Positions 11,851 to 22,500 of a stretch of 64,000 bases of DNA are shown here, one piece after another. How positions within the stretch are numbered: the first letter of the stretch is position 1; the number at the start of each line of letters is the position of its first letter. The DNA lies in NCBI GenBank assembly GCA_039000515.1, contig JBCFYV010000012.1, positions 38,475,671 to 38,539,670 of the forward strand, written 5' to 3'. The stretch is from Timema cristinae. Taxonomy: Eukaryota > Arthropoda > Insecta > Phasmatodea > Timematidae. The translations under genes and the position numbers were made by a program. Below the pieces are notes generated by a model that was given only the letters and a program-made list of their open reading frames with translations, was not told the DNA's origin and did no database searches.

Positions 11851-11858
11851 TATCGATA
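11851..11858. promoter_or_regulatory. DRE-type motif TATCGATA
   Basis: A perfect palindromic TATCGATA, the core of the DNA-replication-related element of arthropod housekeeping promoters. It lies about 0.5 kb upstream of a GC-richer patch (12345-12450) and about 1.2 kb upstream of a consensus donor at 13084. It can occur by chance in AT-rich DNA. Confidence 0.25.
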
Positions 11859-12344
11859 ACTAGACATAGTGTGTCTCACTACAGTGGACTTACGACTTCT
11901 ATGGTTTTCGATGACAGCTAGCAGAAGCTAGCAGATGGTATCAGTCGCGCCAACATTGTCTAAAATAAACTTTTGTCACCATATTTGGAAATAATAATTA
12001 TTTGCTAATTACTACTATTATTATTACTAAAAATATTATCAATCACCATTAACAATACTTCCCCAAAGATTACAGTATAATTTTACTTTCCATAATCAAA
12101 TTAAAGAAAAAAAAGTCTAGTAATTTCATTTTAGTTTTTCTTTTAACTCTTGTGGTAATAACAGGTTAAATAGAGCGTGAAATTTTACATTTAATGGTAT
12201 TATATTCAGTTATTAATATTTTTATAGCTGCCCTCGTATATCTTTAACATAAACAAATGGTTTGTAATAATAAAGAAGAAAGAACATTCAAAATGTTTGT
12301 GAAATAATATAAAGTTTAAATCTTGTAAACAAAGAGTATTAATA

Positions 12345-13084
12345 CCTTTGCCGCGTAACGGACAACGGTCCTCTTTTTTCTACGTCATCAACCGGCACCT
12401 TTTATTCAGTGGCCATATTTATTTTCAGCTTAACAAGGCCACTTTTAACGTTCTCTTGCTTTTAAAAATTAATTTGAATTAAACAGCAAAAGAAAACTTC
12501 AATATTAAGCAACTAACAAAACGGTTATTCTTATAACCAAAATCCAACAATTTTAAAATGCAGTATAACATTGAATTATCGTATAAAATAAATTTAATAA
12601 AACCATGTGCGTGAATCAACAAGTTGAAGAACAAAATATTTTATAGTTGAGTATTATTGATTTGTATTTAGGCGTGTCTTTTCTACCCGTTAATAATTTT
12701 ATTACAAATTTGAATAGTACAGTGTCTTTTTTAAATACTAATTCGGCTATTTATTAATCTGTGTGTTCTTTTGTGAATATTATTTTGGTGTGTGAGCGTA
12801 TTATCCTCGGGGAAATAAACTGTTTTTTGGTGATCTTTGAATAATTACTTATCTAATATAACATTAAAGTGTGTGATAAAATAAAAAAACGAGTGTTTCT
12901 CAGTAAATATTAGAAAATTTAAGTCTATCAAGACTATAAAATAAATCTTTTAACCCCAAGATTGTGTTGTGTTGCCCTCTAGGCTAAAGATCGTGTTTTA
13001 AAATTTTTATGTTCCGAAAAAATATGTGAAGTGAAATAAAAATACTTGCGAGTCTTTCTCCAGTATTGATTAAATAAATACCAG
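12345..13084 (+). other. Candidate promoter and untranslated first exon
   Basis: A local CpG-containing patch (ttgccgcgtaacggacaacg, ctacgtcatcaaccggcac) is followed by about 640 bases without a long frame, ending at a consensus donor AATACCAG|GTAAGA (exon end 13084). This could be a 5' untranslated exon of a plus-strand gene, but no downstream plus-strand coding exon was found. It may equally be chance. Confidence 0.2.
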
Positions 13085-13123
13085 GTAAGACTTCAAGTTA
13101 TAAGTTATTGTATTTTTATTAGA

Positions 13124-13379
13124 GACTTTGTTACAACTGTTTAAGAGGAGTGAATCTAAAATAGATATTCGTTAATTAGGATAGCTTTTGATTTGGCATT
13201 GTCATTTATTTTATAGGCCTAAACATATTTTCTAAAATATTGATTGATACTGACTTTGTTACAGCTGTTTAAGAGGAGTAAATCTGAAATAGATTTTTGT
13301 TAATTAGGATAGCTTTTGATTTGTCATTGTCATTTATTTTATAGGCCTAAACATATTTTCTAGGATATTGATTTTTGTT
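13124..13379. repeat. Tandem duplication, 2 x 128 bp
   Basis: Two adjacent near-identical units start at gactttgttaca (13124 and 13252) and include ttaattaggatagcttttga and cctaaacatattttcta. They differ by only a few substitutions. Confidence 0.85.
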
Positions 13380-13898
13380 TATTAAATTATTTAAAGTCAT
13401 TATAAATAGGCCTACATATTAAAACAATATAAGTTCTTGCGAACCCCGTTGGAAAACACTTGACTGAACCAAGATAAGGATTAGATTTTATAAATAACAT
13501 AATAATTATTAATTCTTCAAAAACGTTGTAACAAGAACATTTTCTTAACTTTATTAACCACTTCTTTGGGAGATGCTAACCCACAAATTTACTTTTATAG
13601 CATAATTACAACACTGTAGATCTTTAAGTTTTTTTTCTCACTAATTTGTTGTATCAAAGTTTTGGTACTAAATTTTAATATGTTTTATGTGAATTTTTGA
13701 CTTGTCGTAAACCTATATTTTTATTCTATTGACGTTAATATAAATTTATTGAAAATTTTTATATATGACATTTTGTAGCTCATTAAAAGCAAAATAAAAT
13801 CAATCTTTTGAATATTAAAAGTTAATTAATCCATATACCAAGTTTTAACTTTATTACCACTCCTTACTTTAAATTACTTTAGAATGTTTTCTGATATC

Positions 13899-13900
<2 letters not shown>

Positions 13901-13951
<51 letters not shown>

Positions 13952-14230
13952 GCACAGCGTCTTACTACCCTTTCGGGCTCTACGCACTTACGCTAATGTT
14001 TAAAGGAAGGGTGATTGTGAAATGAAATGGAGGACCTACAGTTTAACATGGGATCCGAACCACGGTGGAGGCCTGGCATTCCACCAATTCACAAGTTTTG
14101 ATTAATACACATCTTGTCAGAGGTCAAGAAAGGGTTTGGCAATCAAATAAATTTGTGCTGCGACCGAGGAATGAACCCCGGACTCCCAGTACAGAAGTCT
14201 GACACCTTAACCCTATAGCATCAGGTCACC
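13901..14230 (-). repeat. SINE-A, full-length, minus strand
   Basis: On the plus strand it starts with the (ATT)n tail (13901-13951), then gcgtcttactaccctttcgg, the conserved body (ggtggaggcctggcattcca), the inverted B-box (AATGAACCCCGGACT) and the A-box region (CTGACACCTTAACCCTATAG). It ends with caggtcacc. Confidence 0.85.
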
Positions 14231-14340
14231 AACATGTTGTAATACTCTTAAAAATTTTTGATTGTTTTTTTCTATGTGTAGTATGAGATATTCAGATTTT
14301 TCACATTTATAATGTTAATAATATTAATACTAACCAAAAA

Positions 14341-14444
14341 AATTGGATTTTTTTTTATCATTTTCTAAATAATTTTTTATAAGAAAATTGGATTTTTTTT
14401 TATCATTTTCTGGATAATTTTTTATAAGAAAATTGGATTTTTTT
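14341..14444. repeat. Short tandem repeat, about 45 bp x 2.3
   Basis: AATTGGATTTTTTTT restarts at 14341, 14386 and 14431, each followed by tatcattttct...ataattttttataag. Confidence 0.8.
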
Positions 14445-14827
14445 AAATAAAACTTATTTATTTATTACAATAAAAACTTATATGGGATTAAATTCTATTT
14501 AGAAAAAAATTATATTCTTGAAAAAATTAATAATTAATATTAGGCCATCTACATATATATAGAAATATATAGAAAATAAAAGTCATATAAGTTTCTTGTT
14601 GAGACCTAAAATTTGACTGTCAGAAGTGACAGCTGCTAAACACATGTTTTTGCAGATCATATGGTTCGGCGGAGGGATACATAATTTGGTCTAGTTACTT
14701 TTCAGAGCTGTCAGATATCAGCTGTGAGCTGTCAGTCAGCACCAAAGAAGTGCTGTGGGACCTATAGGTAGAATTTTATTGCCACCATTTGTGACTCTTA
14801 CTGGAAGCCTGGGACCTGCATTGGTGG

Positions 14828-15058
14828 CAGGTGGACTAAGTGTCACGCTTAACTAGTCTGGTTTGACGGTGATGGGAAGGTTGGAATTTGAATTCTGGCC
14901 AAGTGTAAGTTGGGGAGAGTTTTTCTTAAACGGATTTCCAAGTACCCTTCACACAAATATAAGTATATTTCCTTTAAATTTTACCTTCCCATCCCTAGTT
15001 TATTAGCGTAATTAAATGCAGATAGCCTGTATGGGTAGTAAAACATGGTGGAAAATAC
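14828..15058 (+). repeat. SINE-B copy
   Basis: Head ggtggactaagtgtcacgct. A B-box region (TTTGAATTCTGG) is followed by the body (GTTTTTCTTAAACGGATTTCC, the acacaaatataag part) and the tail (gatagcctgtatgggtagta). Confidence 0.65.
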
Positions 15059-15059
15059 C

Positions 15060-16095
15060 CAGACATCTATGCTAGTAATAATGTTATTTAATGGTGATTC
15101 AAACTCCCCCATACACCCTGAGTATTTGTTTTATATTTAATTAATCAATAATTAATGAGCAAATCATTATAAGAGCTATTTAACTTTCTCGTTAACATAC
15201 ATATATTTATATGTACCCATAGCTTAAAAGTCTGTGGATTCGGTTCGGAATAAAACATATTCCAATCAAGAAAATGTGTACACTTTGAAATCTACGTACA
15301 GAGTTTTGAACAGTAATTACCTAATAAGAACTAAATAGTTTTCTTATTGTCTATACACTACAAAAATAAAAATAAATTATCAATACAATTGGTGAAAAAG
15401 TTCAAATTATATTTATGAATTACACTCCTGAAAGATGAATTCATAATTTTTAATGCACTATTGATTTGGTTTAGTATATTTAAAAGTATGAAAAAATAAT
15501 AAATGTCACTTTCAAAATAATATTTCTTTTTTATAATTCTTAAAGAAACCAAATATTTAATGACCCTCAAAATCGTATGATTACATTTTTATATACATAT
15601 TCTTTAACTACTGTATTTTTGAACAACACAATACTGGTTAAATTTGGGATATTACTGATACTTAATCATAAATTAAATATAGTAGTTAGACAGTTCTATT
15701 AAAATGTACAACATTTGTATTAAAAGCTACGATTTGCTAAAACTGTCAAAATTCAGGCAACCATTACTACTTTTATATACTAAAAATTAAAACTTATAAT
15801 AAAAAATAGCTTACATGGGAAAAGTAGCGCAATGCCGCTTCATTTTAAAAATGACGCTTCTATCAAAGAGTGGGGCCTATTATCTTACCGATGAGCTAGT
15901 ATTATAGATCAACACACTGATGTAACCTTTCATGTACCTTATATAATAAGTGCCAAAAAACCATCAATACTTACAACATCGTAAACATTGAAGTTACCCA
16001 TTTTCAAATATGTACTTAACTTACATTTCCATTTTTTGTTAAGTTTGTTTTAATAAACTATCTAGTAAAAATGAAAGAAAACACATTACAATGTT
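15060..16095. other. Gene-free stretch downstream of the SETD1-like exon
   Basis: AT-rich. On the minus strand this would be the next intron if the neighbouring exon continues. I saw no SET-domain-like codons here. A small minus-strand frame at 15358-15570 is low-complexity Ile/Asn/Phe and not supported. Confidence 0.45.
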
Positions 16096-16099
16096 TTTT

Positions 16100-18507
16100 T
16101 TAATCTTCATTACTCTCATTTTTTATCTCCCAATCTTCAAATACTTTGTTGACTGTTTCTTCGAAAAGTGTTTTCTTAAGTTCCTTCTTAAATTCATCAG
16201 CAAGTTGGTTCATGACAGCTTTCATTACCCAACTAAGATTTGTCGCATCATCCATTCCATCTTCATTTTTTAAATGCTTATTTATAGAACTCAGATTCGT
16301 GACCTCTTTATCAGCCTCATCTAATTTTCGTTTTAGCGACAATTCGTTGGGGCTTTGTTCTAAAGTTGATTTAGACCTTGGAGAGTTTGGTTTTTGAGAG
16401 TGTGTATGTTTATTTTCTTTAAGTGAAGGAATCCTGTTTGAATTCTTCCCTTCAGAAGATTCTTGTGGTGAAACAGAGCTATCACATGCTATAATATCTT
16501 GCGTGCTGCTGCTCGGCAACTCCATGGGAACACAATCGACTGTGGAATCTGGGGTTTGTAAGGGTTGGGGGTTGTTTTTAGAGTCTTTAGTTGATGCAGA
16601 ACTGGACGAAACTTCTTTGTCTATACTTTGATGGGACATAGTACAGTTTGTCTCTTTCATTTCATTTTGAATAATTAATGCAGCAGAAGCAGCTTCCATT
16701 TCTTTCTCTCTTTTGTACAATGCTTCTCTCGCTTTTGAAATACTACTTACATTTCTTTCCAGTGTATTATATGTACCACTCATCTGCTCGATCCACTCTT
16801 TGTGACACTGCAAGTACACTTCCTTACTACGGAAAGGCGAAGGTGGTGGGGACAGTGGTTTACCAGGATGTTCAAGAGAGTGTTTTCCATATGTTGAGCG
16901 AATTTCATTAGAGGTGGGTGACTCCCAAGGAGATGTTTTAGGCTTTTTCCACCTCTTTGAGCTGCTTCGTTTTTTTTTGTGTTTTTCTGTAAAAATAGAA
17001 CTCTCTGATGTGCTCGATTGTCTCTTTTCTTTTGACAACTTTCCACCTGGCATGAACCGTTTCAAGATGCTGTTGTTCAATAAATTTTCAATACGTGAAT
17101 CCAGGTCTAGGTTATTTGTCGAGTCATTTGTGTTCTCTAAATCCTCCATGATTCGACTCAAAGATTTTCTTACAGTTTTACCAAAAGATTCTGACCTTGA
17201 GGATGATGGAATGGATGAAGCAGAGTCTCTTCGAGCAGGAATCTTTGCTGTACTGCAGTGGGTCTGCAAAGACTTACCCAAGCCAAGACGTTCTCTCAAA
17301 GTGGTGGTAGTGTTTGCGGTAGTCCTAATGACTGGGTCAGACAATTTGAAGATGCGAGTGTTTGGGCAAAGCAGCTCTTATTGATCGACAGGGGTGGCAG
17401 AGGTGGTGGTGGGGGTAAAGGTGGTGGTGGTGATGGAGGAAGGGGAGGGAGTGACTTAGGCAGTGGTGGAGGTGGTTTTACCTTAGGAGTATACAGTGGT
17501 GGGGGTAGGTACAATGGAGGCAACTTCATCTCAGTAAGAGCAGAAGGTTCAAAGTGTTTTGGTCGCGGTAAGGAGGGAGGTGGAATGCGAGGGTCAAACA
17601 CAGGTGTGTAGCTAACATATTCTAAAGTACTGGTGGCAGGGGAGCTATCATCCTGATAATTATCTACCAAACTTGAAAGGACACTATTTTTATTTTTGTT
17701 TGTTTTGATTGTGGTAGTAAGATTATCTACAAAACTATGCATAGCGCTATTAATTTTGGACTTGGCAATTGATTCTTTGGATAGTGCCTTTTTCCTATTC
17801 TCTAAATGTGATTTTTGATCAGTATCTTGATTTCCATATTTGGTAACTATAGTTTCAATCTTCATAGTCTTGTTTTCACTTTTAGGTTTCAAGAGATCAC
17901 TGAGCAAAATTTTGTTTTCGTGTTCATTGTCATTTACTCCCACAAGTTTGGTATTATCTTGTATTTCAGAAAGAGTATCTTTTATCACTGTTTCTTTTTC
18001 ATTAGAATCATAATTTACTACTCTAGAAGCTACCAACTCTGGAGTAAGATCTGCAATGAGCGGTTTAACATCAAATATCTCATTTTCATTTTTAGCGCCC
18101 AAAGTTTCAACAAACACAGGCTCTTTTTTTATTTCAAAAATGTCTAATTTATAGTTATCATGAACATTACTTTCTGTGTTATCATTGCCTGTGCCATTAT
18201 TTTCAGAGTCATTATTTCCTACACCTTCATTTTCTGATTCATCATTTCCTATGTTGTCATTCTCTGAATCATTTTCTGCATCGTCATTCTCTGAGTCATC
18301 ATTTTCTGTGCTATCATTCCCCGTTTCATCACTCCCTGTAGTGTCACTTTTACACTTTGGTTCGGTGGATTCAGAGGTCACTGATTTGTTTTTGATATTG
18401 ATCTTTTCTATATGAGTTTTAATAGCCCTTTCTTTCATATTCTTTTGAAAAATCTGATAATAATCATCAAGGAAAGTGTTTATAGAATCCTTTTGTTCCT
18501 CAGCCAT
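16100..18507 (-). CDS. SETD1/Set1-like histone methyltransferase, large middle exon, frame broken
   Basis: Two minus-strand frames overlap at 17296-17372: an upstream one of 403 codons (ATG at 18507) and a downstream one of about 420 codons ending at TAA 16100-16102. Upstream: Asn/Asp/Glu-rich repeats (residues 60-110), FDPRIPPPS (304-312) and poly-Pro (345-373). Downstream (numbered from a TTG at 17344): LDSRIENLL (81-89), basic/Ser-rich stretches, a probable coiled coil (185-230) and a C-terminal block (QLADEFKKELKK, then FEETVNKVFEDWEIK). In SETD1/Set1 proteins a poly-Pro region, an LDSRIE-LL motif and a block ending in F-x-x-W precede the N-SET and SET domains, so order and motifs fit. 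The RRM (expected at higher coordinates) and SET (lower) were not found. A possible donor is AATGAGA|GTAATG (exon end 16114); without it the protein would stop at SNED. Upstream codons (FTFCLPTKSPFDLNNNSS) stay open to 18598, so the exon may extend beyond the ATG. The frame break means an indel, an assembly error, or a dead copy. Confidence 0.55.
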
Positions 18508-18599
18508 AATTGAGCTGTTATTGTTTAGGTCAAATGGTGATTTAGTTGGTAAGCAAAAGGTGAATATATTTTCACCCCCATTAGAAAAATGTTTTGCTT

Positions 18600-19520
18600 A
18601 CAAACTTACTATCACCTAAAACCAAGATGGAGTTTGGTTTTTAAAACATCACATGTTGGAACAGTTATGATGATCTGTTGCTCTTATGTGGATACATATG
18701 AAGTTCATTCTTTTAGAAGGAATGTCTGAAAAACAAACCAAACCATGGCATTATCTTTAGAAACAGAACGTAGATATATTAGTATGACTAATTATTGGAT
18801 ATGAAAATCCTTTGTATTTTGACTTTAAAAGAACAAGGCCCTTAGTACTAAATATAAGTACCAGTGGGCTGCTGTAATAAAAGCTAATTATTTCGCAATT
18901 TTTCTTTATTCATTATCTATGATTAGGGCAGCCTATTGTATTAAAATGAATAAATCAGATTAACTTATATATAATTACCAAAACTACTAACATTTCATTT
19001 GAACATCATTGTCATGATTTTCAAGCATTTATGGTAAGTACCAGGATTACCTTTCTCCAGTCGTGATACTAAGTTGTGAGCCTAGCTCCATGCTTCATCA
19101 AATTTTTCTGAATGATCAAAAAGTCACTCCACAGTAGTTAGTGGCAAACATTTTACATATAATATTTATTGCTGTTTGCCCCTAAAATGAAGATAATCAA
19201 TCAGTGCCAAGAAAACTTAATTTATGGACATCATTTTTAGTGCTTTCTCTAAACACAGTGCATGCATTGGTTAAACATATTGGGCTATTTAAGTATTTTT
19301 GCAAATAAAGTTAATATTGTACCTACTAGTAATACTGCGGAGGGACTTTTTGAACACCCTGTGGAACTTTGCGAAACTTTACCTACAATATTTTCATTAG
19401 TAAGGCAGATGCTGCAATCTATTGAGAATGTGATATCTCTTAAATAAGTTTCCCTTGTTTCCCACACTCCAAATTCCCTCTTTTTGGTATCAAGAAGTAG
19501 AGAGCAGTCCTGTAATTAAT
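18600..19520. other. Stretch upstream of the SETD1-like exon
   Basis: No coding exon found. On the minus strand a TTGGTTTTAG acceptor-like site (about 18623) precedes in-frame stops, so it could only serve a 5' untranslated exon. The small open frames at 19262-19467 lie on both strands and look accidental. Confidence 0.35.
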
Positions 19521-19524
19521 ATTG

Positions 19525-19562
19525 TGGCAGCTTATAGCCTGAATGGTTAGTAAGATTGCGGT
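19525..19562 (+). repeat. SINE-A/B 3' tail fragment
   Basis: gcttatagcctgaatggtta followed by gtaagattgcggtg matches the tail shared by SINE-A and SINE-B. It directly abuts the left end of the 5-kb DNA transposon, which apparently inserted next to or into a SINE tail. Confidence 0.5.
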
Positions 19563-19563
19563 G

Positions 19564-22500
19564 GGGTCATTCTATGTCAAGTAAACCAGGGAAAAAGCCT
19601 TACTGTGTTAGATTTTTTTCAAATTTGACTCACCTAATGTACCCTCAGATATCCAAAGGAAATGACAACTGTGAATTTAAATTGCAATCTTACTTAGGCT
19701 TATACAATAATGGGGTATCCTTTTGCATTATTTTTTTTAGAAAATTGACAAACACATGATCTCACTGTGATCCCATGATGAAACTTTCCACAAATGTTGT
19801 TAAAATACATACGGGTCATTCTCAAACTGAGGGACAATTTGGAAATCCAAATATAAAAAACTAAAAATGTCATGAAAAGTATCATTTATTACCTGATTAC
19901 ACAAACTTTATTAAATAAGTTAGTTATAATAGAAGCAAAGCTTAATTTTACAATTTTCTCATTTTTTTGGTAGTTTTATCAAAGTGGCCCATAATCCATC
20001 ATTTCGCTAACGCAATTCAAGCAGCACATAAATATGTTATAATGTCAAAAATCTAAATAAAATTTCTTTTTTAGTAAGTATATCATTTTTTTAACAAATT
20101 ATAAAAAAATAATACATTTTTCTTAATTTAATGAAATCAGTAAGGAATTATAAAAAAATCACAAGTTAGTAATGTAAAATTTCCCAAAAGACAAGCAAAA
20201 TGAAGTTAAATATTTACCTTTTTTTGTATGTTTTGAATATCTCAAGTGTTAATAACAGGTAATAATATTTATTTTTTTACTAAGACTGTTAATTAGAAAT
20301 AAGTGATTTCATTGCTGTTAGCTAAATGATGACAAGGTTTGTGAAATGATGCAAACGTTACCGAAGTGACATTTAGGAAAACAGCACAAGTTAATTTGGA
20401 CATTACAAAACAAAATTTGGCCAAATAAATGTTATACCTTCATTTATATGCATATTTTTACTAGCAATGAAATATTTTGTATACAACTTATTCTTCAAAT
20501 ACAAAACATTTTATTCTGAAAAACATCAGCGATACAATACCAAATATTAATAACACAAACAAAATGTAACTGAAAAACATATCAAGTGTTATTAGTGTTA
20601 TACATTTTTAAGTTTTAAATTACAAATTGGCAAAACATTTACAATTTAAAAAAGTTTTTGAATTTATAAAAAATATGATTTCCCTTAAGAATCATTTTTA
20701 GAGTTGGAAGAACTCCAACTACTTGATCACAAGAAACATATGGAGTGTCATTCTCATCAACATAGTAGTGTGTGTTGTCTTTTGTACATCCCTTCATGAA
20801 CATAACTTTCACTTCGATGTTCACAACCACCATACAATGCACAACACCAACAAAATTACAACTACTGGTATTCATCTTCCTAGACTGGTTATTGAATGTC
20901 ACTGTGACAAAAGTTTCTTGTTTTATATCAGACAATTTGAATGGTTGACATATTCCCTGGATCTTTTTCTGGATACTGATGGCACTTTTCATTTGAAGAT
21001 GTATAAACATCACTTGCCTTTAGTACCATTTTTTTCTTGGGCCTTACTGTGACATATTCGTCTAAGGATGACTCCGAAAAATGTTTGCGTCATTTTCTAT
21101 TTGAAGTTGAGGAGTCACTACTTTTAACACATTAGTCATATTTTAAACTTACTTCTTTGAACTGAAAATGCTTACATTCCAATGAGGCTGTACACTCAAA
21201 ACACGATAGCTTGTGTGCGTGTAACTTCCCGCTTTCAAAAGCTAATTGTCTCACTTGCATAATACCTTTGCAGAATGGAAGCTTTTTGGTTTCTGGAAGT
21301 GATTTTTTTTTTCACTTCTTCAAATTCAGAACTCAATATCTCTTGCACAACAGTACTACTATGTTCTTGAAAGGCTTCTATAAGACCACTAGTGCATGTG
21401 ATATCATGACCGTGAAGGACCCTCCAACTCCGTCCATTGGTCCTTTCACATAACCATATTCTGAAAAGTTCCATGTAAAATGTGTCAGATTAGGGAAAAA
21501 CTTTGGTAGCATGTTGAGTAACTTTCTCCAAACTCTTTCAAAATTGGTCGCAAATGTGTCTATATCTTGTAGGCATGGTGATACAAACTATCAGAGCAGA
21601 TGCAAAAGGATATTTCCTTTATTTCACCATAAAAACTATACCTTACTCCAGTGTGCAAAGAAATTTGAAGTTTAGATGCACCAAAATGTGTTGCTTGTAT
21701 TTCGCTAGTAGACTTAGGCATGTAATTCTGAGAAAAATCTATATGGAATATCAATTCACCATCATTCAGGGTCTTCTTCTTTTCCTTTAATTCCCTTCCT
21801 TGATGCAGCACGTAAAAAACATGTTTCTTAAAAGAAACCAATGATTTTCTAAAATTGCCAATTTGTTTAAACTGGGGGCATTTTTCTGACGTTTTTACTA
21901 CTTTTTTTTATCTTCTTCTCTTTTCCTTTAATATTGATTACTTCAGCCACTGTTTTCCATTTAGAAAATGTCACTTCTTCATCATTAACAACAGTTAGGC
22001 TTATTTTGCTATATTCACATATTTCACACATATTCATCATACACTTTTCATTTTCAATAGAACAAAAAAAAAGTTAATTTAGACACCTGTGGTATTGCTT
22101 TCCTCAATTATTTTAATTTGTTTCAGTGCCACAACCACAAACTCAAAATTTTCATGTGTTATGCAAGCACATGTTTCTCTGTCTTTAACAAGATGATAAG
22201 TCACCCAAAATGGCCTAATTCTAACAAATGTTTGGTATGATAAATGTTGAATTTCAGAGTCAACCATAAATCTGTCATAAAGGATTTTCAAAGCGTCTAG
22301 CAGTATTCTGCTTTTTTTTAAGTCTTCCAAATCTTACTAAGTCTTTTTTACCAGGACACATTTTTGAGACTGTATCATTTTCATAGAATTCTCTCAATGT
22401 CTTAGCTTGTTTTATTTTAAGTGAAACATAAGGTTTTCTAGTATACAACAAATCAATTGTTTTGTCATCCTTAGTGTTTTCAACATTTTACAATTTGTAG

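Noticed and set aside
17296..17372. Programmed ribosomal frameshift or an 18-nt intron joining the two SETD1-like frames
   Set aside because: No slippery heptamer is evident, and the GT...AG pair in the overlap is far too short for an intron. An indel is simpler.
17258..17611. Gly-rich plus-strand protein-like frame
   Set aside because: It is the exact antisense of the poly-Pro region of the minus-strand SETD1-like exon.
18176..18415. Ser/Phe-rich repetitive plus-strand frame
   Set aside because: Antisense of the Asn/Asp/Glu repeats in the same minus-strand exon.
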